Source of the DNA: Macrocystis pyrifera
Lineage: Eukaryota > Sar > Phaeophyceae > Laminariales > Laminariaceae
DNA: 64,000 nucleotides
Direction of reading: 5' to 3'
Assembly: GCA_031763025.1 (NCBI GenBank)
Contig: JASSKH010000040.1
Span: forward strand, 2,307,001-2,371,000
A program made the translations under genes and the position numbers. The first letter of the stretch is position 1. Each line of letters opens with the position of its first letter. The notes beneath the pieces are model-generated. The model was not told the DNA's origin. It saw only the letters and a program-made list of their open reading frames with translations, and ran no database searches. This document shows positions 1 through 10,387 of this stretch, one piece after another.

Positions 1-2128
1 GATCTGTGTTGTCACCGATATTTTTGTCGCAGGCGCTCCTTCACCACCTCCTTCCTCGCCATCAACCCTCCATCGCTGCCCCTCACGGCGCTTGCAGTCA
101 ACTGGTCGATAAATATGCTACCCTCTACCCCTATTAATAGGCGCCCAAATATGCTCATAGTATCAAGTAGTGCTGCGCGCAGAGCCACGCCCACCTCTTC
201 GAATAAGCTACAGGTAAAGCCGCAGGTTAGATCTCGTTTACTGGACAATCAGTATTGGTAACTGCAGTCTGTGGGGGGGGGGGAAAACGCAGATCAGACA
301 ATATTTTACCGGTTTTAGTGTGTTTCGGAGTTTCAATGTTAGGGCTGCAGGGTAAATAAAGGTTAAACCCCCCCCCCCCCCCCCGCAAAAAATAAATGGA
401 ACGCTAAAAACCAGTTTGTGCATTGCCTCTTATGAAGGTGTTGCCTACTGAGCTTTAAAGCTAAACGATCGGTTGACTACCCAGCCCACGATAGGCCGTA
501 TAGTATTCTCCCCCCCCTCTGAACGGTGCTCCGTCTCGAAAGGGATAAGTGGTCAATGGTCGAATGACTGAGGCAAGCAACAAATGAGTACGCCCCCCCC
601 CTGATATGAATACACCCCTACCCCCCCCAGGTCCCTCTAAACGGTGGGATCTTTGGGACGTAACGGTACTGTACATGGCCGCACGTGAACCTACCCGGTT
701 CGTTTCAATGCTTGGGGAACCAGGGACCAGGGAGACATGTTTTTAGTGACGCACGCGCAAGCTCGAAGTGAGATTCGAACCCGTGTCCTCGACGACGTTA
801 AGTGTGAGGGAGTTACCTGCTGAGCTATAGGGGTAAAATAGCAATAGATTACCCAGCCCACAATAAGCCTACGTATAACACTTTGACCTGTGGAGGTATC
901 CCACAGGCTCATGTCTTCAACTACGGTAGTTCCGCTTCGTTCACGGGGACCACGCCATGTCGACGCGTTGGAAGCCGCCGCCGACAGAACGCCACTCGGT
1001 GACGTCATGCCGCGCTACGGCAGTAAACGGCAACGTGATCATGCTGTCGGTACTAATGTTTCCGCTTTTTCGAGAGTTAGTCACGTGTATACTCGTACTG
1101 TTTGCTTTTTATGCCTGGTACCTGCCTAGCATCACCTTCCTGGTGTGCCTACCTGCATCGTACTGCGAAGGTTCTAAACCCCTTCCCAACTCCAAAAATG
1201 ATCGTGCTCTTAGGGCCCATCTTAACGGGGAACGCTACATTTCTTTATTTGGAAATTATTTTTTAATTTCAACGAATCTTAATTTGAGTTCGAAAAAAAA
1301 AAACGTGTTTGTATTCTATCGAGGAACGGCGTATTGATTGTCAAACAAGAAATAAATCGGAGTACCTTAAAAAACGCACCGCGTCACACAACGCCCAGCC
1401 GACAAACTGCGACGAGCGTCGACGAGAGCGAAGGCTTGCGTTGTCGCGTGCGCGGCGCCGCCAGCCTCTTTTTTTTTTAGTGGCGCAGGATAGGAACCCA
1501 TCACTCTCAGGGTGTCTTGGGTGGGGGCGGAGGGAGCCCTCAAGCGCGTATATAGAGCATAAGCGCCGGCAAGCTTAACCCTTTTCCAACTCCAAAATAA
1601 TGGTAGGCTAACTTAGAGTGTGGCGTGCCCTTAATGGAGATGCAGTGGTAAAGGGGTTTATTTCGTGCTAGGGTATCATTATACTTCATACACTGCACCT
1701 AGCACAACGCCTGTCCATCAGCGAGGTCAAAAGGGAGAGGTACTGAAGAAAATGCACTTTAAGATTCGACGCTGACCCGAAGCTCAAAGAAAGCTGACGC
1801 GAAGCCCGTACTATGTTTTCTTCAACTCTTCCTGCATTTCCTCCCCCGCTGGTCGACACCTACTGGCGTATGCACTGCCTCGCGAGATAGTCCCGCGCCA
1901 TCTTGAGTTTGCTGGCGGTCATGTAACGAAACAGATTGCCCTATGATAGTGTGGTAGTATGATACATAATAATAGTACAGAGTACTGGCCCGCCAACGAG
2001 CCAACACCTACACATACTACTACTATAATAGTACATACCTGAGCAAGGCTTGAACCTTTCTTGTGGCAACAACCTGGTGCACAGGCTATCATATTACTAT
2101 TATTATGACTATGATTGTTCATATTATT
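1..2128. other. No gene recognised; tRNA-like fragments and G/C runs
   Basis: Short ORFs here have no family resemblance, and several owe their length to homopolymers. The stretch holds C runs near 370-384 and 590-600, a tRNA-like block at 760-834 on the minus strand, and a related A-box fragment near 433-500. A second weak minus-strand tRNA-like B box (GGTTCAAGCC) lies at 2048-2057. Nothing else is supported. Confidence 0.5.
760..834 (-). repeat. tRNA-like sequence, probably a SINE head or tRNA pseudogene
   Basis: Read on the minus strand there is an A box, TAGCTCAGCAGG (827 to 816), that fits TRGCNNAGYNGG exactly. About 45 bases further on is a B box, GGTTCGAATC (781 to 772). The spacing suits a tRNA body, but the T stem and acceptor stem pair poorly, so a working tRNA is unlikely. 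A partial copy of the same head with its flank (TACCCAGCCCAC) lies at about 433-500. Unit 2 carries it at 33094-33168 with one A-box change. Confidence 0.45.
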
Positions 2129-2192
2129 ATTATTTTTACGTATTATTACGTATTATTATTATTAGTAGTATTATTATTAGTATTATTATTAG

Positions 2193-2267
<75 letters not shown>
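2129..2267 (+). repeat. (TTA)n microsatellite
   Basis: An imperfect ATT/TTA trinucleotide array. The unit 2 copy (34481-34553) is much shorter, so the array is length-variable. Long poly-Leu, Ile or Tyr reading frames through it are artefacts. Confidence 0.95.
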
Positions 2268-2281
2268 GTGCAAAAGCCAGA

Positions 2282-2297
2282 ATCAGGTATACCTGAT
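2282..2297. other. Perfect 16-bp palindrome beside the microsatellite
   Basis: ATCAGGTATACCTGAT is identical to its reverse complement. It follows the (TTA)n array after GTGCAAAAGCCAGA. A second copy of the core CAGGTATACCTG sits at 3439-3464, directly before the next TTA array. Looser half-site copies (GCCAAAATCAGGT) occur near 2305, 2952 and 3012. It could be a bound site or the edge of a mobile element. Function unknown. Confidence 0.6.
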
Positions 2298-3042
2298 CGG
2301 TTTGAGCCAAAATCAGGTACATTCTAAAACCAAGTAAAAAACGCGCGCCACGAGCGGTGTGATGTTCATGACGATCCGGTTAAAAAATAATGCGCCTAAA
2401 GCATTAAGCGTGCCACATGGCCTCCAAAATCTGAATTGTTTTGTTTCCTTCAGGGTGTATCATAGGTACCACGGGCTCCACTTGGACCTGCAGAGAGTCA
2501 CTATTAATATGCTGCGTTTGTTTCCCCACGGCGGGAGCGCCAAGAAGAGTATTTACTCTGGCGCCCCCCCCCCGTTGACAGCTTTAAAGCTTCCAGACCG
2601 TCCTCGCGGAACCACCTGCTCGGCATGAAATTATCTTGCCGTACAAAACATGAGACCACCTCGACGCGGGGTGGTGCAGACGAAACGCCGAGTGTCCATG
2701 ATGCTGTAAAGACCGATGTGAACATGGGAAACAACAGAGTACACAAAACAACTAACTGAAGCAAACCGCACACCCCAAAGGAGAAAAAGTGAAACCAGCG
2801 TACGCATGTGTGCATGTATATACGCACTTTTACGTACGACGTACGAGTACAGAGTTTATACGTCAGTACAGAAGAATTTCAACCGAGGGAGGGCAGACGC
2901 ATACGGAGAGAAAACAGTGTACGTATGGCCTCTCTGCTTGGTTCAATGTTGGCCAAAATCAGTTGAAAGCTAGAAAGAGTAGAAAAAATCAGGTGTACCT
3001 TGGCCTTTTCGTGCCAGAATCAGTTACAATGTCAGCTTGGCC
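2298..3042. other. No gene recognised
   Basis: Apart from half-copies of the GCCAAAATCAG motif near 2305, 2952, 2987 and 3012, I see no coding, RNA or mobile signature. ORFs here are short and match nothing I recognise. Confidence 0.5.
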
Positions 3043-3372
3043 TATACCGGCGTCCCCGGTGGCTTGGTAGGTGGTCCGCGAGCCTATCAAGATCAATTTC
3101 GTGAGTTCGAGTCTCACCGAGTGCATGCTCATAGGGACTTTTTCTTGCATAAAATTGATTAGCGGAAAGCGCGAGAGCGTGAGTTAGCTGTACATTCGAT
3201 GCAAATCGACGAGCAGTGGGAATGCTGAACCCTATGCGCGATAAAAACTAAAGGCACGTACCGGGGGGGAGAAGGGACGACACCTGTGACCACGGCTTGT
3301 CCAGAAGATCGTCGAGGGTAAAACCTCCTACGAGTGGGCTGGAAAGTAAAAGTGATGATGAAAAAATAAATA
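3043..3372 (+). mobile_element. tRNA-derived SINE-like insertion, unit 1 only
   Basis: Unit 2 reads straight across this point (GCTTGGCC then AATAGCAGGG near 35328-35336), while unit 1 carries about 330 extra bases. The head has an A box TGGCTTGGTAGG (3060-3071) and a B box AGTTCGAGTCT (3104-3114). A perfect 5-bp T-type stem GTGAG/CTCAC (3101-3105, 3113-3117) encloses a 7-base loop. The body from about 3160 matches 10725-10945. The tail is A-rich (GATGAAAAAATAAATAAATA). No clear target-site duplication is visible. SINEs use Pol III internal promoters and LINE machinery in trans. Loss from unit 2 is the alternative to insertion in unit 1. Confidence 0.7.
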
Positions 3373-3438
3373 AATAGCAGGGCTCCTGGTGTGTGTTTTC
3401 TACTTGAGTTCAGTATGTAACTGTTTTTGGCACGAAAG

Positions 3439-3464
3439 TGGCCAGGTATACCTGATTTTGGCCA
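3439..3464. other. Near-palindrome TGGCCAGGTATACCTG... before the microsatellite
   Basis: The core CAGGTATACCTG is a perfect 12-bp palindrome flanked by TGGC on the left and ATTTTGGCCA on the right. It is the second copy of the 2282-2297 palindrome and again abuts a TTA array. The unit 2 copy is at 35395-35419. Confidence 0.55.
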
Positions 3465-3469
3465 AAAAT

Positions 3470-3593
3470 ATTATTATTATTATTATTTATTATTATTATT
3501 ATTATTATCAATATTAGTATTATTGTTATTATTATTATTTGTTTTTAATATTATTAATAATATTATTATAATATATTATTACTATTATTATTA

Positions 3594-3661
<68 letters not shown>

Positions 3662-3690
3662 CATTATTATTATTATTAATATTATTACTA
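3470..3690 (+). repeat. (TTA)n microsatellite
   Basis: About 220 bp of imperfect TTA/ATT repeats, against about 65 bp in unit 2 (35421-35485). Its right end supplies the TA at which the neighbouring MITE is inserted. Confidence 0.95.
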
Positions 3691-3797
3691 TTACGGGGGA
3701 CCATAGTAAATAGGACCTATGGTGCAGACAAAAACCTATATACTTACCTTTTTTTTTCCTACCAAAATTTGGTCCCGTTAACTATGGATCCCCGTAA
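3691..3797. mobile_element. 105-bp class MITE, Stowaway-like
   Basis: It opens TTACGGGGGACCATAG and closes with the near-complement CTATGGATCCCCGTAA, flanked by TA on both sides (3689-3690, 3798-3799). The inverted ends are about 27 bp with few mismatches. TA target duplications and short size are typical of Tc1/mariner-derived MITEs. There is no coding capacity. Two further copies lie in this unit (10210, 26324), and all three recur in unit 2. Confidence 0.85.
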
Positions 3798-4176
3798 TAT
3801 GATAATCATTATTATTATTGTTATTACTAGAAACAAATATGTACCTGCTATCACACTATGTAGTAGCCGGGAAAATATCCATCGTGCGCACATACAAAAA
3901 CGGAATAACTGCACCTACCCCGGCTCGGGAAAAAAATGCTCGGAATCAGACTTGTTTTCTTTCGGAGTGCGGTCGACTCGTAAAAATGTACGGTACTGTC
4001 GCGTTTTAAGGAAAAGTATCGCATCGTGTTTTCGTGTCCACCAAGGGTGTCAATGCTTTGAGGGTAACCCGGTATCCACCCGGGTATTGACAGTATCACC
4101 GCTCCTCTTGTACTGTATCAGACACCAATACCCACACGTTCCTATGATGAAGCAGGCGGGGTACTGTACCCTGCTG

Positions 4177-4456
4177 TGTTGTGGTACTGCTTTGAATGAG
4201 GCTGAAAGCCCGGTAATTACCTGGGTTCAGGTGTTGGGATCGATTTGTAGTACTTGGGAGGCGTATCTTGAACGGAAAACCAGGGGTTTTCCCAGCGAGG
4301 CAGGAGCCTTGCCCTCAGTCTTCACGTGCACGAAAGGAATGAAGCTGCTCTTCTTCTATCTCTTAAGCAAACAACACAAGTGAGTCTCAACGAGTACCTG
4401 CTTAATAGGCAAACCTGTCAAAGGATATGAAGTGCCCCCGACCTTTGATCTTAACG
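4177..4456 (+). mobile_element. LTR fragment related to the gypsy remnant
   Basis: The 5' part (TGTTGTGGTACTGCTTTG) matches the region starting at 26499 downstream of the gypsy pol remnant. The 3' part (GTGCACGAAAGGAAT, CTGCTCTTCTTCTAT) matches 22560-22766 upstream of its primer-binding site. It starts with TG, ends in ACG, and is followed by AGTGATGCCGAC, which resembles the spacer plus primer-binding site of the gypsy element. No matching 5-bp duplication flanks it, so it is better read as a broken 5' LTR than a clean solo LTR. Confidence 0.6.
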
Positions 4457-7284
4457 AGTGATGCCGACTATATTAATAGTGGGTATTCTGAGTGCTTCAT
4501 TCCGAAATATGTGCGCGGGTAGTTGTATACGTTGCGCTGGTGCAACCGCTAGATATCGGAAAATACCACGAGGCCGAGGTGTAACTATACTCTGTACGTA
4601 TAGCACCTATGAGAGGCGTCCTTGTGGTTTTTTGTGACGGTTACAGGTTAGATTTTAGAAATACGTAAGCTTGTTGTGATGTACCTCGCCAGGTACAATC
4701 TTATCGTTGAGAAGTATCTGCACTTACTTGACGAAAACTACCTATCCGGGTAGGCAAGCTGGGTGCCTTTTGTACAACGCCTAGACAATTCACCCATCGG
4801 TATAGCTTTACTCACCTTGGAGGTCTAAAGAAAAATAATCTGCAGTTGAAAAGCTCCTTTATTGAGCCTGTAATGTACGCGCCAGTTTTGAAACCTTACA
4901 TGCAGGGTGTGTTTAACAGGGGACACCTTTAATACTAGGGCTGTGGGTCGGTAGCATTTCACGACTAATAACTCCTGTGGTCGCACTATTAATAGTCGTG
5001 CCAGACGATTTGCCGACTACAGTCAGGCGAGCACAAAAAAAAAAAACGGCAGCGGGGCCCGCTGCAGGCGCCTCTGGAGGGCCCGCCGGATACGAAAATT
5101 ACGCTATTTGGCTTCATTTGACACAAAAGCATGGCCTAGATTCACGTACGTTTCCAAACAAAAAATAACAAAAGAAGTTCAGTTTACACACGAAAAGTAT
5201 TAAAAAATGAGCAGCACAATAGATGTACCAGGCAGTTCCACCCCAGACTATAGGATCCCGTGACAGCTGTTGTTTCAGTCGCACTATTACCTGCCGGGGA
5301 TACGATCATAACAGCGAAGTCATGACGAAGCGAGCGGAGCATACATTATCTCCAGAAGAAAGGGTCTTGAACCCCTCCGTGATGTTGATATTTTTTCAAT
5401 GTTTCTCTCAACTTTGCGCGAAACGTCCGCATCGATGACGACGGCAAGTCCTAAACCATCTATCATTCAATATCATACGTGAAACAAAGCGTTTTCGCAA
5501 AAAAAACAGAGACATATCATATTAAGTGAGGAAGCTGCTCAATGGACTCACAACTACAGCAGCACGGCATAGACTCAGGCGCTCGACTCGTCGGGCGCCA
5601 GCCCTAGCAGACTGCCCCCACTTTCCTTGTTCACTCCCTACCGTAGTCGAATACAAAGACGTCATCATCCAATGCGTTGTTTTCAAATGGTGTACCGGTT
5701 GGTAACGTTGGTATCGAGAGAGATGGCCTGTTCCGCCATGGGTGCGTGTGTGTGCGTATGGATCTCCCGCCGCGCGCTGCAGTATCGCAGGGAAAAATCT
5801 GTATCCCGCATGAAAAAACGCCTTCCTACAGTTAAGGAAACCCAACAAGTCGGAAAGTCGGCACGTCCGTTTCACGACTGACTATTAGTCCGACTAGAAA
5901 CTAGTCGGTGACTTAAGTCGTGCCGACTCACAGTCCTAATTAACACTATACTCTGGGGGTATAGTATTAATAGTACACTCTGGGGTGACCGGGTACCAAG
6001 CGTGTTTTTTTTAGTCATAATACTTGGGTAGGTACCCGGGTATACTGTGCCCCACGAAACACCCTTAAAATATTTCTAAACGTGCTCTTGACTTGGAACG
6101 TTTCAAAGGTGTGTTCGGTAGGCTAGGTGCTTTCAGGTATTTTGAGGTATCCACCTACCCGGGTATAACCCACTACGTAACGGGTGAAAAATACTGATTC
6201 TACAGAAGTGTCCCCCAGTACTATACCCGTCGTAATAGTACGCATTACGTGTGATATTTTGGATAATGCACTCGGGTAATCGGATGGCCTTTTGTACAGC
6301 GTCAACTACAGGTTTTTACCCTTGTTGCTATAAGGGTCAAACGGGAGCAAACCTAGCAAAGGGTACACCTTACCTACAATCACATAAGGACAGCCCTCCG
6401 ATATCACCCCCGTCTCCCAATACGTGAGTTTTTTACAATATACCAGGTAGCCGGATCTGTAGTCAGGTAGCTTTAGCATCGACCTCAATGCCATACTCGC
6501 GAAAATACTGTTCCTACCATACTACACACCCTTGAAACGCTTTTATCTCTGTGCCGGGTCTACACACGAATTTATTGTCAACAGTGAAACACGCCACCGG
6601 ATGATGACTGTGCCCTTCGAGACGTTGTTGTGTGTACAGCATGTGTCTATGTGCTCCTGGCACCTGGTATGTGTGACTAAAGGGTGATTTATTTTTCAGT
6701 TCGTTGTCGTCGTATTTCAGAAATTGCGAGACGAGCGCAAAAGGTCGGAATTGTGGGCCACGGACCATACGTACCAATCGACCCGTGCCTGACGAGAATA
6801 ACTAATCGGCTTTGGATGGTGTATGCATTTGATGGGGTTTGACAGAAATCGTGAATTGAATAAAGCGCGGTGATTCTGAAACGAATAAAAAGTCCTCTCC
6901 TCCTATCCTTCCATCGCCCATCCGCTGTAGCATACGTCTGTTGTACCATGCCTGGTATGAAATATCACATGATAGAACATGATATGTATATGACACTAGT
7001 ACGTATACATATACTTAGTTGTCCCTTCCAGAGCTATGGGCTCCTGTCATAGCCCATATTTATAGTTTCGGGAGGAGGGGGGGGGGGGGTGGTATCCCCA
7101 ACGATGGTGCGCATACCTACAGGTGCCCTCTGCGCCACATCGAAACAGAACAACACCCAACGAATAGAAACGGCACCCACCACTCTACGACACCCCCCGC
7201 TTGACAGTTACCGCTCACTATCCCTTGCCCGTGTGTCTGTACACCTGGTACCTCCTTCCTGACGTGTCTATCTATCTATCGTAG
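4457..7284. other. No gene recognised
   Basis: Almost 3 kb with only short ORFs. It contains the foldback hairpin at 5856-5928, repeated GGTACCCGGGTAT-type words near 5990-6170, and a poly-G run near 7076-7090. The last bases before the coiled-coil gene, TCTATCTATCTATCGTAG at 7267-7284, could be an intron 3' end in the 5' UTR, since the next base begins an open frame leading into its ATG. Confidence 0.4.
5856..5928. repeat. Nested palindrome (hairpin-forming)
   Basis: AGTCGGCACG (5856-5865) pairs with CGTGCCGACT (5919-5928). Inside, CCGACTAG (5890-5897) pairs with CTAGTCGG (5901-5908) across an AAA loop. CACGACT (5873-5879) can pair alternatively with AGTCGTG (5916-5922). The unit 2 copy (37638-37706) is shorter by a GACT duplication but keeps the pairing. 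Likely a small foldback element; function unknown. Confidence 0.6.
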
Positions 7285-7308
7285 GAACTGACCACCAGAA
7301 AGGTCAAG

Positions 7309-9559
7309 ATGGTGCTGGACTTCCTCACCCAGCGGCTCACCACAAGCGAGGAGGAAAGGCTGAGCGAAAGGCAGAAGCAGCGCAAGCTTTGCGCCATGCT
7401 TGACACAGAACGACGGGCGCACAAACAAACGATAAAGGCCGAGGTTAGGGATCACGCTCTGACGGTGAAGGCCTTCTCGGCGCGTAACACCGAGCTGGAC
7501 TGCGCAAAAAAGGCACTGGCACTAAAGGTGAAGGCCTTCTCCGCGCGAAACGCCGAGGTTCGCCAGCAGCTCAAGAGAGTCGAGGCCGGCAAGCTGCAGC
7601 TTACCTTGCAGAACGAGCGCCTTTTGGGTGGCAACGCAGAGCTCAGCGAGAAGAACCGTCGGCTGCAGGCGGAAGTGGCTCGTCTAGGAGAAGCATTGGC
7701 CGCCACCACCACCCTTGGCGCCTCCGCACCGGCAGAGTTTGATTTTGTTGGGATAGCGACGCGCACCCTTTCCCCAGCCCGTGCCCTCACGGCGACACCC
7801 GCTAGGGGCTTGGTCGGGTCAGCGGTGAGCCGCTTCGAGGCGTCTCCGCCCCCCCCCATCGCCACCCCCATCAAGGGCAAGGCGACCCCGCCCCCCCCCC
7901 ATCGCCACCCCCATCAAGGGCAAGGCGACCCCGCCCCCCCCCATCGCCACCCCCATCAAGGGCAAGGCGACCCCGCCCCCCCCCATCGCCACCCCCATCA
8001 AGGGCAAGGCGACCCCGCCCCCCCCCATCGCCCCCCCCACCAAGGGCAAGGCGACCCCGCCCCCTCCCGCCATCACCTCCATCAAGGGGGCAAGGCGACC
8101 CCGCCCCCCCCCCATCGCCACCTCCACCAAGGGCAAGGCGACCCCGCCCACTCCCGCCTCCACCCCTACCAAGGGCAAGGCGACTCCGCCCTCTTCCGCC
8201 ATGACCTCCATCAAGGGCAAAACGACCCCACCCACTCCCGCCATCACCTCCACCAAGGGCAAGAGGACTCCACCCCCTCTCGCCGTCAGCTCCATCAGGG
8301 GAAAAGCGACCCCGCCCCCTCCCGCTATCACCTCCATCAAAGGAAAAGCGACCCCACCCCCTCCAGCCGCCACCCCCACCAAGCGCAAGGCGACCCCGCC
8401 CACTCCCGCCTCCACCCCCACCAAGGGCAAGGCGACCCCGCCCACTCACGCCATCACCTCAATCAAGGGCAAGGCGACCCCGCCCCCTCCCGCCATCACC
8501 TCAATCAAGGGCAAGGCGACCCCGCTTTCTTCCGCTATCACCCCCATCAAGGGAAAAGCGACTCCGTCCCCTCCCGCCGCCACCCCCATCAAGGGCAAGG
8601 CGACCCCGCCTCCTCCCGCCGCCACCCCCACCAAGGGCAAGGCGACCCCGCCTCCTCCCGCCGCCACCCCCACCAAGGGCAAGACGGTAACTTCCGCCGC
8701 GGCGGTGACGCCTTCCGGCGCTTGGCAGACACCGTCCAAGGCCTGGAAGAAGATCATGGCCACCGACGAGAACCAGGTAAAGGCGTTTCCGCTCCCTCAA
8801 GCCGCCACTCCCACCAAGGGCAAGGCGGCGGACGAAACGCCGCGGCACTCCACCCGCCGCCCTCCTCTTGGGGCCATCAGCCTCAACTCTGGAGGGAAGC
8901 AAGCAGCGGGGGGACCGACGACTTCGCTTGCCGCGCAGCTGATGACCAAGGCCACGGGAAAGTGCACCAACCCCATCGCCGAGGGAGTGCCGCCGCTTCC
9001 CGCGGGGGTAGTGGCCGGTACTGTGGAAAAGCGTAGTTCGACGGTGGTTACTGAGTCCGCCGTAGAGCACACCGCCTCCGTGACCGAGGAAATGCCATCG
9101 ATCGACTCGCCGGTAGTGACCGGCACTGTGGTACAGCGCACGTCGGTCGAGAAGGGGCCTGCCATCAAGCTCGGCCGAGGCGGTGCCCCCAACACCGAGG
9201 TTGTCAAGGCGTGCAAGTCCGGCATCGGCAGGGCCAAGGTGGGGGCCGCGCCGTCGGGGCGAGTGCTGCGGTCGGCGACGAGGTCTGTCGACAAGGGGCC
9301 TGACATCAAGGTTGGCCGGGGTGGTGCCCCCAGCAGCCGGGTTGTCGTCAAGGCCCGCGAGTCCGGCAACGGCGGAGGCAAGGTTGGGGCTGCACCGTCA
9401 GGGCGAGTGCTCAGGTCTGCATCTAGGGCTACTGCTGCGGGGGTGGCGAAGAAGAAGAACGCGGCAGCCATCCCGCCGGGAGCCTCGCGCGCAGTATCCG
9501 TCGGTGCCGTCCCTTCAGCCGCATCCGCCAGATCGACCAGGTCTTCCACCCGTCGGTAA
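7309..9559 (+). CDS. Coiled-coil protein with 14-residue Lys/Pro/Thr repeats and basic C-terminus (frame broken in C runs)
   Basis: Not assigned to a named family. The ATG has a strong context (AAGATGG). Residues ~10-130 are charged and heptad-like, with the segment KAFSARN at 54-60 and again at 75-81, so a coiled coil is likely. SPAR (155-158) and TPAR (163-166) follow. Then come about 20 tandem 14-residue units around ATPxKGKATPPPP, rich in TPxK, the CDK consensus, which also resembles DNA-binding S/TPKK motifs. The C-terminal ~290 residues are basic, include RPPLGAI (RxxLxxI, destruction-box-like, near 8854-8874), and hold two ~45-residue repeats each ending GRVLRSA(T/S)R. C runs of 10 instead of 9 at about 7891 and 8104, plus GGGGG near 8085, shift the frame, so the 5' half reads on in the wrong frame to 9036 while the true 3' frame runs to 9559. 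A chromatin or mitotic role is inference only. Confidence 0.65.
7848..8683 (+). repeat. 42-bp coding minisatellite, ~20 units
   Basis: The 42-bp unit encodes 14 residues of the type PPPPIATPIKGKAT, with PPTPASTPTKGKAT and PPPPAITSIKGKAT variants. Unit 2 has about 16 units (39620-40287). The 168-bp difference is exactly four units. Early units are nearly identical with pure C runs, whereas later ones are diverged and keep the frame. Confidence 0.9.
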
Positions 9560-10209
9560 GCCGTATTAATAGAAGATACTACTATTAATAATAGGTAGAA
9601 AGATGCTGAGTTTGGCTGGTGTAGGTGAGCGGTGGGGGGGAGGTATATAGCCGTGCAGTACTGTCATTTCTGGAGATGGTTTTGACTTTCGAGTGATCGA
9701 CCTTGAAGCTCATGTTGCACCTTGTCGGATGGTGGCAAAAATAGCAATAGGAGGGTGTTTGCGGATGATTTTGTTGGGTCGGGTTTAAAAATAGTAGTCT
9801 GTTTCCTATGAAATAACAATCCCAGCACACGAAAAAAAAGTGCTGTGGGGGAAAAGTGACCAAAATGACGTTTTCAACCCCAAGTATGTATTGTTGGGTT
9901 GGGTGACTCTGTGGGTCGGTTAGCAAATGGAGCAACTTCGGATTCACCTGTTTAACTAATCAGCTCCTCTGGTTGGTCGGTTTCAAATATGATATTGTGA
10001 CCCAAGCAAATGGGGAAATCGCCAAGACTCTAATAGTAAATATATGTATGTTATTGTTGTTCATATCTCAGGGAATATTTATGGTTGATCAACGTTGAAG
10101 CACATTGTCGGATCGCAAACATATCAACATTAAGAACAATACAAAAAATGAACAAATAATAGTAACAATAATAATAGTATTTATAAGAATGAATAGTGCG
10201 GGTATACTA
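9560..10209. other. No gene recognised; duplicated ~55-bp word
   Basis: A segment around GATCGACCTTGAAGC...TTGTCGGATGG (9697-9732) has a diverged second copy around GATCAACGTTGAAGC...TTGTCGGATCG (10087-10117). The same TTGTCGGATGGCAAGCAT word precedes the AAT array at 26653. No coding signature is seen. Confidence 0.45.
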
Positions 10210-10314
10210 TTACGGGGAACCATAGTTAATAGGACCTAGGGTATACATAAAAACCTATACATTGACCTATTTTTACGAACAATATTTGGTCCTATTTACT
10301 ATGGTCCTCCGCAA
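10210..10314. mobile_element. MITE, second copy
   Basis: 105 bp, flanked by TA (10208-10209, 10315-10316). The left end is TTACGGGGAACCATAG. The right end is diverged (GGTCCTCCGCAA) but still pairs over most of the terminal repeat. The unit 2 copy is at 41817-41921. Confidence 0.8.
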
Positions 10315-10387
10315 TAGGTACATCAACCATACAACAATACTGGTACACGACACGCCTACGTATAATATTAATAGTGCAGATACTTAC

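Noticed and set aside
3053-3124. Functional tRNA gene
   Set aside because: T arm and A/B boxes are good, but the acceptor stem mismatches and no regular anticodon arm forms; the A-rich-tailed insertion fits a SINE better.
3427-4383. 318-codon plus-strand ORF
   Set aside because: Opens through the TTA array, the MITE and the LTR fragment; poly-Leu/Tyr/Ile only reflects the microsatellite.
7871-8449. Gly-rich minus-strand ORFs opposite the coiled-coil gene
   Set aside because: Antisense reading of the 42-bp repeat; frames stay open because of the repeat's composition.
7848-8683. CRISPR array
   Set aside because: Contiguous coding repeats without spacers, in a eukaryotic gene.
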